DNA of 64,000 bases, from assembly GCA_009911195.1 (NCBI GenBank), contig QXWV01000028.1, positions 1-64,000 on the forward strand, read 5' to 3'. Below the pieces are notes generated by a model that did not search any database, had not been told where the DNA came from, and saw only the letters and a program-made list of their open reading frames with translations. Position numbers and translations under genes: made by a program. Positions 8,720-16,753 of the stretch are shown here, one piece after another; positions within the stretch are counted from its first letter, which is position 1, and every line of letters begins with the position of its first letter. This DNA comes from Lachnospiraceae bacterium. Its GTDB lineage: Bacteria > Bacillota > Clostridia > Lachnospirales > Lachnospiraceae.

Positions 8720-8753
8720 ACAATTCCATGTTTCACGTGAAACATGGAATTGT
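8720..8753. promoter_or_regulatory. parS site 2 inside a 34-bp perfect palindrome
   Basis: The core TGTTTCACGTGAAACA at 8729-8744 is identical to site 1, 48 bases away. Here symmetry extends for nine further base pairs on each side (8720-8728 and 8745-8753), so the whole 34 bp is self-complementary. The added arms (ACAATTCCA and complement) could form a hairpin in RNA or single-stranded DNA and could also serve as a transcription terminator for leftward or rightward reads. Confidence 0.93.
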
Positions 8754-8835
8754 AATAAAATACACAATATTATTTCATTTAAAAAGATATCACCTACCAT
8801 TATAACAGCCTTAAAGTAATAAAAAAGCAATAAAC

Positions 8836-9480
8836 TTAGTATAATTTAACCAGATTATTTTTTATAGCAAAAATAGCTGCCTGTGTCCTATCATTAACAT
8901 CTATTTTTTTAAAAATATTTGAAATATGATTTTTAACAGTTCTCTCACTTATACTTAAAGTGTTTGCAATTTCTTTATTAAACATACCATAAGCAACCTG
9001 TATTAAAACTTCCAATTCTCGTTTTGTTAAAGAGCCAATCTTTTCCTTATCAGTATTTCTATACATCAATCTAGAATTTAGAATAGGAATTAAACTTGGC
9101 TGAATATAATTTTCTCCATTATAAATATAATTAATTGCTTTTTTTAATTCCGAAGATTCACTATCTTTTAAGATGTAGCCATCAACACCAATATCAACCG
9201 CTTTTAACAAATATTCAATTTCATTATGAACTGTCAATATTAAAATTTTAATATCAGTATTACTGCTTTTTATTTCCTCCAATACTTCCAAACCGTTTTT
9301 ATTTGGCATATTAATATCTAATAATAAAATGTCAGGCCGTACAGTTTCTAAATTTTTTAAACACTCTACTCCATCTGCAGCCTCAGAAATAACTTTAATA
9401 GTTCCGTCATATTCTAAAAGCTGCCTTACCCCTTCTCTCATCAAAACATGGTCATCCGCTATCATTACCTTAATACTCAT
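8836..9480 (-). CDS. NarL/FixJ-family response regulator, DegU-like
   Basis: A 214-residue two-component regulator. The receiver domain (1-120) has the acidic pair at 9-10, the phosphoacceptor Asp55 in LLLDINMP and the conserved Lys in YILKD. A LuxR-type HTH (about 148-210) reads LTKRELEVL...SISERTVKNHISNI. The tail VNDRTQAAIFAIKN closely resembles DegU of Bacillus. The gene starts 13 bases after the kinase stop, so the pair is translated from one message. Target genes are unknown; it lies beside the ParAB locus, not beside an obvious target operon. Confidence 0.9.
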   Translation of the reverse strand: MSIKVMIADDHVLMREGVRQLLEYDGTIKVISEAADGVECLKNLETVRPDILLLDINMPNKNGLEVLEEIKSSNTDIKILILTVHNEIEYLLKAVDIGVDGYILKDSESSELKKAINYIYNGENYIQPSLIPILNSRLMYRNTDKEKIGSLTKRELEVLIQVAYGMFNKEIANTLSISERTVKNHISNIFKKIDVNDRTQAAIFAIKNNLVKLY

Positions 9481-9493
9481 GTTAATTTCTCCC

Positions 9494-10402
9494 TTATTCT
9501 AGTAAAGGAACTACAATATTAATAATAGTTCCAAATTCAGGCTTAGAATTGATTTCCATGGTACCCGATAAAAGTTCAACCCTTTCTTTTAATATACATA
9601 ATCCAAAATGCCTATCTTCAGAAAAAAGGACATCATCACAATTAAAACTAATGCCATCATCTGAAACCATGATTAAACAATCATCATAGGTATTTTTTTT
9701 CAATTCAAAATATATATTACTTCCCCTTGAATGTTTAATAGCATTATCTAAACACTCCTCTATAATTCTGAATATTGTCATTAAAATTAAAGAATTACTA
9801 CAATCAATATCTTCAATGTGATACGTTATATTTAACTTAGAAGATTCCCTTAACTTATATACCAACCTTTCAAAAGCTTCTTTTAATCCCAAATCATCAA
9901 AAGTCATAGGACGTAAATCGAAGATAGTATCCCTTATTTCTTGAATAATAGTTTTTAATCTACTATTTACTACTGCTAATTCAAGTTTTGCCTTAACAGG
10001 GTCCTCATCAACATATAATGAACTTAATTCTACATTATGAAGCAAATGCGATAGACTCTGTAAAGAAGAATCATGAAGATTTCTTGCTATACGTTGACGT
10101 TCCTTTTCTTGAATATCTAAAATTTGTAGACGCTGATTTATTACCTCCTTTTCATTTATTTTTTCTGAATCATTTATTTTACCACAAGAATTAACTTCAT
10201 TCTCCGATAAAAAAAAATTTTCAAACACTTTTAAGACACCACTTAGAGTATCTATTCTCAAATCAAGAAGACCAATATAATCAATATAAAATTGATAATC
10301 ATATTGGATATTCATTCTTTCTAATTTTTCCCTTATATTTTCTTTTTCGGTAAAGTAGCTCTTATATATTTCCCTTAAACTTTCATATAATTCATTTAAC
10401 AT
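9494..10402 (-). CDS. Cytoplasmic DegS-like sensor histidine kinase
   Basis: A 302-residue HisKA_3-family kinase with no transmembrane segment. An N-terminal helical, probably coiled-coil sensory part (1-105) precedes the dimerisation/phosphoacceptor helix with RIARNLHDSSLQ (His at about 122) and a HATPase_c domain with the N box EECLDNAIKHS and G box SDDGISF. This is the DegS/NarX class that phosphorylates LuxR-type regulators. The ATG at 10402 (MLNELYES) is chosen over an upstream TTG at 10459 whose extra 19 residues look non-native. A soluble sensor implies a cytoplasmic signal. Confidence 0.88.
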   Translation of the reverse strand: MLNELYESLREIYKSYFTEKENIREKLERMNIQYDYQFYIDYIGLLDLRIDTLSGVLKVFENFFLSENEVNSCGKINDSEKINEKEVINQRLQILDIQEKERQRIARNLHDSSLQSLSHLLHNVELSSLYVDEDPVKAKLELAVVNSRLKTIIQEIRDTIFDLRPMTFDDLGLKEAFERLVYKLRESSKLNITYHIEDIDCSNSLILMTIFRIIEECLDNAIKHSRGSNIYFELKKNTYDDCLIMVSDDGISFNCDDVLFSEDRHFGLCILKERVELLSGTMEINSKPEFGTIINIVVPLLE

Positions 10403-10624
10403 GAAATAACCCCATAAAAATAAAACCCCTAATGCACCCTCAACACCCCTGACTAACAAATATAAAAAATTTGATAGATAATATAATTATAGCATATAAT
10501 CAAAAATAATTCAAAAAAAAATTGAAATATATACAATATCTTAGACCACTTCTAATAGGAAAACAAAAAATTAATTTCATATAATGATAATTTATAATAA
10601 GTTAACACTATCTTGTAAATTATA

Positions 10625-10633
10625 TGCTATAAT
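10625..10633 (+). promoter_or_regulatory. Possible extended -10 promoter for the hydrolase
   Basis: TGCTATAAT combines the TGn extension with a perfect -10 box at 10628-10633. No convincing -35 box at 16-18 bases exists (TTAACA is 20 away). It lies about 105 bases before the hydrolase ATG. Confidence 0.4.
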
Positions 10634-10659
10634 AAATAAAAACAAAAAACATTAAAAAC

Positions 10660-10706
10660 TATAAAGTCAAAAGCTATTTGGAACTATTATTATAAAGTCA
10701 AAAGCT
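10660..10706 (+). repeat. Two 16-bp direct repeats in the hydrolase leader
   Basis: TATAAAGTCAAAAGCT occurs at 10660-10675 and again at 10691-10706, 31 bases apart (about three helical turns), downstream of the likely promoter. This spacing suits a dimeric regulator, but the core GTCAAAAGC also resembles the start of the dispersed intergenic repeat described at 24751 and 58930. Confidence 0.55.
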
Positions 10707-10721
10707 CCCATTCTTTTAAGT

Positions 10722-10733
10722 GCAGAAATGAGG
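10722..10733 (+). promoter_or_regulatory. Leader motif copy 1 (contains the ribosome binding site)
   Basis: GCAGAAATGAGG, five bases before the hydrolase ATG, is the 3' part of the recurrent leader motif GCWGCGCAGAAATGRRG. The GAGG supplies the Shine-Dalgarno sequence. Confidence 0.5.
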
Positions 10734-10738
10734 TTAAC

Positions 10739-11689
10739 ATGAAACATAAATTACAGTCATTAGTTATTTTCTCAGGATTTACAGCCGCAATTATTCATAC
10801 TATAAATAGAATTGAAAATTCACTATACACTTCAAATAAATATCTTCTATATTCTGAAAATAATTATTACGAATGGCGATTTGGGAAAATAAGGTATATA
10901 AAAAAAGGAACTGGCACACCAATTCTTCTAATTCACGATTTATCATTAGGAAGTTCTATTTATGAATTTCATTATATTATTGATAAGCTATCCGAAAGCC
11001 ATGAAGTATATGCAATTGATTTATTAGGCTATGGTCTGTCGGATAAACCTAATATTACTTATACAAATTTTCTTTATGTACAGCTCATTATTGATTTCAT
11101 AAAAAATGTAATCGAAAAAAGGGCAGATATTATCGCTACGGGAGATTCTGTCCAAATGGCAGTTATGGCTTGTCATAATGACCCTGAAGTCATTAAACAT
11201 ATGATTTTTATCAATCCACAAAATATATACGAATCAAATAAAATACCATCAAAGCAGACCAAACTATTTAAAATATTATTGGATACACCTATACTAGGTA
11301 CTTTTATCTATAATTTATTAAGCAAAAAAGAATTAATAGAAAAAACTTTTGAAAATAAATATTTCTATAATTCCAATAAAATTGATGAGAAGGATATTTT
11401 GTCCTATATGAAAGCTGCCCATTTCCCGGATTATAGCTCGAAATATGCATTTTCCAGCTATATAGGAAAATATATGAATGCAAATATTGTCCATCCATTA
11501 AAAGAAATCAACCATAGTATCGCCATCATCGCAGGGGAAGAAGAAAAAAATATTCATAATACCATTGATAATTATAATTATTATAATAGTTCAATTGAAA
11601 CCGCATTTATAAAATATGCAAAACATTTACCTCATATGGAAATGGGGGACAAAACAATTGAATATATAAAACTATTTATTGATGAATAA
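10739..11689 (+). CDS. Alpha/beta hydrolase
   Basis: A 316-residue alpha/beta-hydrolase fold protein. Strand-loop signatures are PILLIHDLSLGSS (oxyanion region, with HD where HG is usual), YAIDLLGYGLSDKP and the nucleophile elbow ATGDSVQMAV, in which Gly-Asp-Ser-Val-Gln departs from the usual GxSxG at the last position. The probable catalytic His lies in HLPHMEM near residue 300. The N-terminal 25 residues are moderately hydrophobic and may anchor the protein, but no clear signal peptidase site is seen. Substrate unknown. It stands alone, divergent from the DegS-like kinase and convergent with rsmG. Confidence 0.8.
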   Translation: MKHKLQSLVIFSGFTAAIIHTINRIENSLYTSNKYLLYSENNYYEWRFGKIRYIKKGTGTPILLIHDLSLGSSIYEFHYIIDKLSESHEVYAIDLLGYGLSDKPNITYTNFLYVQLIIDFIKNVIEKRADIIATGDSVQMAVMACHNDPEVIKHMIFINPQNIYESNKIPSKQTKLFKILLDTPILGTFIYNLLSKKELIEKTFENKYFYNSNKIDEKDILSYMKAAHFPDYSSKYAFSSYIGKYMNANIVHPLKEINHSIAIIAGEEEKNIHNTIDNYNYYNSSIETAFIKYAKHLPHMEMGDKTIEYIKLFIDE

Positions 11690-11776
11690 TATTTAGTTTA
11701 AAAACACAAGGCAACAGAATGAAAGCGCTGGATATTCCTCAGCTTTTCCATGTAATATAAACGAAAAGGTGAACCT

Positions 11777-12583
11777 TTATAAAATAGGCTCTTTAGAAGG
11801 AATTCCAGCCTTTCTGGGAAAGCGCACAGGAGTAGCCTTTACCTTATGTATTATAATTAAATTCCTATAAATATCAGAAAATGGCAAAGTATAATCAACT
11901 TTTCCTTCTATCTTCCCGCCTAAAATAGCGATAGCTTTTTCCGCTTTTACTAATTCTTCCGAAACCTTATCCGATTTATAACAAATAAATTTACCATCCT
12001 TTTTAACAAAAGGAATACAATATTCGGAAAGTGTGGATAAATTAGCCACAGCCCTGGAAACAGCCAAATCATATTTCTCCCTCAATTTATCCGATTTCGC
12101 ATAATCTTCCGCCCTTCCATGAACCGCTTCTATCCCATGAAGCCCCAACTTTGTTATTACCTCATCCAAAAATTTTACTCTTTTTTGCAAAGAATCAAGT
12201 AAAGTAATTTTTAAATGAGGAAATGCAATTTTCAAAGGAATTCCTGGAAATCCCGCCCCCGTTCCAATATCTATTAATTTAATCCCTTCTGTTTCCGGAG
12301 AATCCCATTCCTTTTCAATTTGCTTTCCAGAAGCATTTTCAGAAGTTGCATGATAAGCCTTGCCATTACCCTCTAAGCTATAAGCTTTTACAAAACATAA
12401 ACTATCTATAAAATGCTTTTTTAAAATTTCCTCATAATCAGTAATAGCCGTTAGGTTCATAAAAGAATTCCATTCAACCAGCAATTCATAATACTTTATA
12501 AACTGTGATATCTGTTTTTCATCCAAAATAATATTCAATTCATGCAAATCACTTTTAAATTGATGCAAATCATAAGTATTCAT
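11777..12583 (-). CDS. rsmG: 16S rRNA (guanine527-N7)-methyltransferase
   Basis: A 268-residue RsmG/GidB. The SAM-binding motif DIGTGAGFPGIPLKI and downstream LLDSLQKRVKFLDEV and AVSRAVANLS segments are diagnostic. It methylates G527 of 16S rRNA; loss gives low-level streptomycin resistance in other bacteria. The start at 12583 (MNTYDLHQ) has a GGAAGG site nine bases upstream, whereas the longer start at 12604 has none. About 30 extra residues (ENASGKQIEKEWDSPETEG region) are inserted just before motif I compared with the usual 240-residue protein. In many Firmicutes it directly follows mnmG; here 13 kb of other genes intervene. Confidence 0.95.
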   Translation of the reverse strand: MNTYDLHQFKSDLHELNIILDEKQISQFIKYYELLVEWNSFMNLTAITDYEEILKKHFIDSLCFVKAYSLEGNGKAYHATSENASGKQIEKEWDSPETEGIKLIDIGTGAGFPGIPLKIAFPHLKITLLDSLQKRVKFLDEVITKLGLHGIEAVHGRAEDYAKSDKLREKYDLAVSRAVANLSTLSEYCIPFVKKDGKFICYKSDKVSEELVKAEKAIAILGGKIEGKVDYTLPFSDIYRNLIIIHKVKATPVRFPRKAGIPSKEPIL

Positions 12584-12660
12584 ATCTTTCAACCTTCCTG
12601 CCATATGGCTTCAGCAATATAACAACTCTAATTTAAAAACAAACTTGACAGGCACAAAAA

Positions 12661-12677
12661 GCTGCACAGAGATGGAG
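12661..12677 (+). promoter_or_regulatory. Orphan copy of the leader motif
   Basis: GCTGCACAGAGATGGAG is followed nine bases later by an ATG, but that frame stops after four codons. This copy therefore has the motif and ribosome binding site without a gene, suggesting a lost gene or a motif with a role beyond translation. Confidence 0.45.
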
Positions 12678-12781
12678 ATAAAAAATGAAACAACAATAGT
12701 TTCTACTATATTATCTTAATTTTGATAAAAGTATAATACCCTACTCAAGAAAAATCAACAAGAGTAAACATTACAGCACGA

Positions 12782-12839
12782 AAATCAATTTTCATGGGAG
12801 GCGCAATGGGCCGGGCTTTTAACCCATGAAAATTGATTT
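12782..12839. repeat. 17-bp perfect inverted repeat with GC-rich loop
   Basis: The arms AAATCAATTTTCATGGG (12782-12798) and its exact complement (12823-12839) enclose a 24-base GC-rich loop. It lies in the 385-base gap between rsmG and the YesN-type regulator, which are divergent. There is no clean T-run on either side, so it is not a typical terminator; it could be a small mobile-element remnant or an RNA structure in the regulator leader. Confidence 0.7.
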
Positions 12840-12968
12840 CCCCAACGTCACAAAAATAACTTGACTAGCTTTATCTCAATAGAATATGATATTCCAAAAG
12901 AAATAGAAAAGCCTTTAAAAATAACAGGTTATAAAATTTATACCTCAATATAAAATGGGAGGCGGGGA

Positions 12969-13781
12969 ATGTATAGTATCTTGGTGGCAGATGATGAACG
13001 ATGGATTAGAAAAGGAATTATAAAAATGATTGATGCCGAAAATCTGAAAATAAAAGAAATTTATGAAGCCGACAGCATCACAGCAGCTCTCCACGAATTC
13101 CAGCTTCATAAACCGGATATCATCCTGTCAGATGTAATATTTCCGGCAGAAAACGGCTGTGATTTTTGTGAACAGGTTTTTTCAATAAAACCGGAAACCA
13201 GAATCGTTATGATTTCAGCCTTTGATAATTTTGAATTTGCCAGGAGAAGCATTAAATACCAGGCTGTGGACTATCTGCTAAAACCTGTCAGCAAAGAACA
13301 GCTTAACCAGGTAATTTGCCAATGTATAGAACAAATAAAAAAACAGGGAATAAAAGATAAAAATGCCTTTTCCCAATTTCTAAAAACAGAATCACAAGAA
13401 TCAGATGATAAAAAAGAAAATCAAATGGAAACGGAGAAAACATCTGAAGAACAAATAGAAACTATTATGAAGCGAATGAAATCCAATTTAACGGAAAAGT
13501 ATACGCTTACAGAACTTGCGGCAGAATGCTGCCTTTCTGAAGTATATTTCTCCAGTCTGTTCAAAAAAGTGTCCAGCATGTCTCCTATGAATTACCTCGC
13601 CCATATAAGGATTGAGAAAGCATGTGAACTTATAAGCTCCACCAACTGGAGGATGGTTAAAATCGCCAAGCAGGTAGGTTATTCCGATTATCAGTATTTT
13701 ACAAAAGTATTCAAAAAAGAAATTGGCAAGACACCCGGAGAATACAAAGAAACCATACGGAAGGAATTTGAGAATGATTGA
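12969..13781 (+). CDS. YesN-type response regulator (receiver plus AraC HTH)
   Basis: A 270-residue regulator. The receiver (1-125) has the acidic pair at 8-9, Asp55 in IILSDVIFP and Lys in YLLKPVS. A charged linker (about 130-165) leads to a C-terminal AraC-type double HTH (about 168-265) with LTELAAECCLSEVYFSSLFKK and the conserved VGYSDYQYFTKVFKKEIGKTPGEY. This class pairs with YesM kinases and activates adjacent sugar-uptake operons. Strong ribosome binding site GGGAGGCGG precedes ATG 12969. It overlaps the kinase gene by 8 bases, showing translational coupling, and most likely activates the ABC transporter operon at 15.8 kb. Confidence 0.93.
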   Translation: MYSILVADDERWIRKGIIKMIDAENLKIKEIYEADSITAALHEFQLHKPDIILSDVIFPAENGCDFCEQVFSIKPETRIVMISAFDNFEFARRSIKYQAVDYLLKPVSKEQLNQVICQCIEQIKKQGIKDKNAFSQFLKTESQESDDKKENQMETEKTSEEQIETIMKRMKSNLTEKYTLTELAAECCLSEVYFSSLFKKVSSMSPMNYLAHIRIEKACELISSTNWRMVKIAKQVGYSDYQYFTKVFKKEIGKTPGEYKETIRKEFEND

Positions 13782-15579
13782 AAAAACTATAAATTTCTTT
13801 AAAAACCTTTCTATCCGATATAAACTTCTTCTCACTTTTTTCTTACTGCTCTTTGTTATTGCAGCAGGGGTTACTTTCGCCATTAACTATTACAACCAAC
13901 GGTTTATCGGCGATATGACGGAAGAAAGCAATAAACAAATTATGAAAGAAATGAATGCTGAACTTGACAGCATTTATGCCCAAATCAATCAATTATACAC
14001 TACGTTCAATAATCAGGACTTATATAAGATATTTTTAAATGAAGATAACAACTCTAATTTTGAAAATGTATATAAGGAACTGCAATACGAAAGCCTTATA
14101 AAAAATATCATTAATGCCAACAATCTACAGGAACATATTTCCGGTATCCTCCTCTATGCCAATCAAGATACCAATAGCTATATAGGAACGGGCGCTATAA
14201 ATCCAAATTTTCAAATTGAAAAAACCGACTGGTACAAAAAATTTGTTGAATCACAAACCGGCCGGCTGCTCTATGGTCCATTCAGTGAAGACCTTAAATC
14301 AGAAAACAGCAAAAAAAATAATGTAATATATTTTATCCGAAGCTGGCACATTCCTGTAAGCAGCGGTATTTCCCGAAGCGAATACCCTTTTATTCTTTTC
14401 AATATCAATGCTTCCATATTTACAGATATATTTAAAAAATATTCAGGCAATACAAAAGTAGTTTTGGTTACCGACTCCTCTCACCAACCCCTGTTTACAG
14501 TGAATATGGGTAAAGAGGAGGAAGAGCAAATCATAAGCATTATAGAAGAACATATGATAAATTCAAAAGAACGGGAAACATATTTTAATAAAACATGGTC
14601 TATTACCCGAACCTTCAACAACAATCTTGGATGGAATATTTATTCCGCAGAATCTACAAGAGATGCTTTCCGGGATATGAACCGACTGATTAGAAATATA
14701 TATCTGATTATTTTATCTGCAGGAGGTGCTGCTATTTTGCTGGCTTTATACCTCACAAGAAAAATTATTATGCCTTTAACCATTTTAAATCAGATGATAA
14801 ATAAAATAGAAGAAAAAGACGTATTTCTGGATATTCAGACCAAGGATGAACTGGGCCAGATTGGAGAACGCTTCAATCAGATGAAAAGGCGCATGCAGGA
14901 TATGGCTGAAAAGATGTATATGAGCAAAATGCAGGAAAAAGAAGCCCAGTTAAGCGCCTTGCAGGCTCAAATCAATCCCCATTTTCTTTATAATACTTTG
15001 GACAATATCTATTGTATTGCCCAGGTGGAAGGAAGCGAACATATTATCAGCCTGACGGACAATCTATCTAAAATGATGCGCTACAGTATGAGTATGAAAA
15101 ACCATTACGTACCGTTAGCCAAAGAATTAGAGCATGTAAAAAGCTATATTAACATCCTTAATGTCCGTTTTGACGATTCCATCCTTTTAGATTTTCAAGT
15201 AGAAGATGCATGGGATATTGAAATCCCTAAATTATCCATGCAGCCTCTGGCAGAAAATGCATGGAATCATGGTATTCTTCCAAAAAAAGGCCACCATGGA
15301 ACCATTCAATTTCATATATCGGTTCAGGAAGATACTTGTATTATACAAGTATTGGATGATGGAATCGGCATTTCTTTGGAGAAAAGCCAGGAAATTAATA
15401 AAAGCTTAGAGCAGATAAACTATGATGATACAAACACTTACAGCACCGGCTCAGGCATCGCCCTTAAGAATGTAAATAACCGGATTATGCTTGAAGATGG
15501 GGAAAGCTATGGAGTCCGCCTATATCCAAGGGATGAAGGAGGCTGCCAAGTTATTGTAAAGATGAAACTGCATAAATAG
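13774..15579 (+). CDS. YesM-type sensor histidine kinase
   Basis: A 601-residue membrane kinase. Transmembrane helix 1 (about 18-40), an extracytoplasmic Cache-like sensor (about 41-295), transmembrane helix 2 (about 300-325), HAMP (about 325-375), the His_kinase domain with QINPHFLYNTLDNI carrying the phosphoacceptor His, and HATPase_c with PLAENAWNHGI and DDGIGI. The true start ATG 13774 overlaps the regulator stop codon. The extracellular domain probably reads a glycan or a binding-protein complex. It is followed by a strong terminator, so the two-component pair forms its own transcript separate from the transporter operon. Confidence 0.93.
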   Translation: MIEKTINFFKNLSIRYKLLLTFFLLLFVIAAGVTFAINYYNQRFIGDMTEESNKQIMKEMNAELDSIYAQINQLYTTFNNQDLYKIFLNEDNNSNFENVYKELQYESLIKNIINANNLQEHISGILLYANQDTNSYIGTGAINPNFQIEKTDWYKKFVESQTGRLLYGPFSEDLKSENSKKNNVIYFIRSWHIPVSSGISRSEYPFILFNINASIFTDIFKKYSGNTKVVLVTDSSHQPLFTVNMGKEEEEQIISIIEEHMINSKERETYFNKTWSITRTFNNNLGWNIYSAESTRDAFRDMNRLIRNIYLIILSAGGAAILLALYLTRKIIMPLTILNQMINKIEEKDVFLDIQTKDELGQIGERFNQMKRRMQDMAEKMYMSKMQEKEAQLSALQAQINPHFLYNTLDNIYCIAQVEGSEHIISLTDNLSKMMRYSMSMKNHYVPLAKELEHVKSYINILNVRFDDSILLDFQVEDAWDIEIPKLSMQPLAENAWNHGILPKKGHHGTIQFHISVQEDTCIIQVLDDGIGISLEKSQEINKSLEQINYDDTNTYSTGSGIALKNVNNRIMLEDGESYGVRLYPRDEGGCQVIVKMKLHK

Positions 15580-15592
15580 AAAAAAATAAATC

Positions 15593-15643
15593 AAACCCCT
15601 TTTGTCAGGCAAAATCAATCCCTGGCAAAAGGGGTTTATTTTT
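15593..15643 (+). terminator. Rho-independent terminator after the YesN/YesM pair
   Basis: AAACCCCTTTT at 15593-15603 pairs with AAAAGGGGTTT at 15627-15637; adjoining GTCAGG and CCTGGC extend the stem, and ATTTTTG follows. Confidence 0.85.
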
Positions 15644-15810
15644 GTAAAATACTATAAAAATTCTATAAATAAAGTTAAAATTATACACTACTTTTATTAA
15701 AATAGTACACTGTTTTTTACATGATAATCCACTATATTAATAATAAATAGATAAATATTAAAAAATATAAATAAAAAATGCGCAAATTTAACAAAATAAG
15801 AAGATAGAAA

Positions 15811-15826
15811 CTGCGCAGAAATGAGG
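15811..15826 (+). promoter_or_regulatory. Leader motif copy before the first ABC permease gene
   Basis: CTGCGCAGAAATGAGG ends six bases before the ATG at 15833. The embedded ATG at 15821 belongs to the motif and is not the likely start, because the motif supplies GAGG as Shine-Dalgarno for 15833. Confidence 0.55.
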
Positions 15827-15832
15827 TGTAAT

Positions 15833-16741
15833 ATGCGTAAAAAAAGAACGCCATGGCAGTACATGAAACCCTATCTTTTTTTACTGCCAATCTATCTTTT
15901 AATGATAGTCTTTAAATATATTCCCTTTGGAATAGCAATTGAAAAATCATTTTTTAACTGGAATGGGGCTAATGTTAACCAATTCATTGGAATTAACAAT
16001 TATATTCAGGCATTTAAAGACCCAACTTTCATTATTGGGTTAAAAAACGTAGGTGTAATTTCCATTGCATATATCCTAATTGTTTTGACTATGCCGCTTT
16101 TAGCAGCAGAACTGCTTTATGCGGTTCATTCAAGAAAAAAACAATACGTAATACGGACTGCATTTACCTTTCCAATGGTTGTACCCGCTGTAGTTATCAT
16201 ACTTTTATGGAAATGGATACTTGCCGGAGACAACGGTGTATTAAATAATGTCCTGACCAATATGGGGTTGGAAAGTTTAGCTGCACCATGGCTTGGAAGT
16301 ACGAAAACAGCCCTTGGAGCCATTATTGCCATAGGATTTCCGTGGCTTGGAAGCGCATCCCTGGGAGGACTTCAATTCCTTCTTTATTACGGGGCATTAC
16401 AAGGCACTTCACAGGATATGTTTGAAGCCGCAGAAATTGACGGAGCAAATATTTTACAGCGGTTTTTTAAAATAGATATTCCCATGCTTGCCAGCCAGAT
16501 GAAGCTTACTGTCACCTTAGCAATCATTAATGCAGTACAGGTTTTCGATTCGGTATATATCCTCACCAAAGGTGGGCCTGGTACAGCCACCATTACACCT
16601 TCCGTAGTCCTGTACGAGCAAGGCTTTACCTACAAAAAAATGGGATATTCATCCGCTATCGGCGTTATCATGTTCGCAATTATTATGGTTCTTACTATTA
16701 TAAACCAAATGATAATGAAGAATACGGAAAAAATGGATTAG
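15833..16741 (+). CDS. ABC sugar transporter permease (MalF/UgpA type)
   Basis: A 302-residue permease with six predicted membrane helices. The EAA loop that docks the ATPase reads EAAEIDGANILQRFFKIDIPML near residue 200. It forms a heterodimer with the product of the next gene (12 bases away) to import an oligosaccharide. The initial ATG at 15821 is rejected in favour of 15833 (MRKKRTPWQY) on ribosome-binding-site grounds. No ATPase gene is present in the locus, so a shared MsmK/UgpC-like ATPase from elsewhere is expected, as is usual for this carbohydrate uptake family (CUT1). Confidence 0.93.
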   Translation: MRKKRTPWQYMKPYLFLLPIYLLMIVFKYIPFGIAIEKSFFNWNGANVNQFIGINNYIQAFKDPTFIIGLKNVGVISIAYILIVLTMPLLAAELLYAVHSRKKQYVIRTAFTFPMVVPAVVIILLWKWILAGDNGVLNNVLTNMGLESLAAPWLGSTKTALGAIIAIGFPWLGSASLGGLQFLLYYGALQGTSQDMFEAAEIDGANILQRFFKIDIPMLASQMKLTVTLAIINAVQVFDSVYILTKGGPGTATITPSVVLYEQGFTYKKMGYSSAIGVIMFAIIMVLTIINQMIMKNTEKMD

Positions 16742-16753
16742 AAGGAGGATTTC

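Larger units (their letters stand above)
10403..10738. other. AT-rich divergent intergenic region
   Basis: About 336 bases between the leftward kinase and the rightward hydrolase. It holds an extended -10 promoter (about 10625-10633), two 16-bp direct repeats (10660-10675 and 10691-10706) and the leader motif just before the hydrolase start. No gene is visible. Confidence 0.5.

Noticed and set aside
10402-10459. Longer kinase start from TTG 10459
   Set aside because: The 19 extra residues do not fit a cytoplasmic DegS-like kinase; an internal ATG at 10402 with GGGG upstream is preferred.
11718-11731. cre-like sequence TGAAAGCGCTGGAT
   Set aside because: It matches the CcpA consensus only partly and lies at the 3' ends of two convergent genes, where a catabolite operator would have no target.
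13488-13883. 131-residue minus-strand frame across the YesN/YesM overlap
   Set aside because: Shadow of two well-supported plus-strand genes, with a biased composition.
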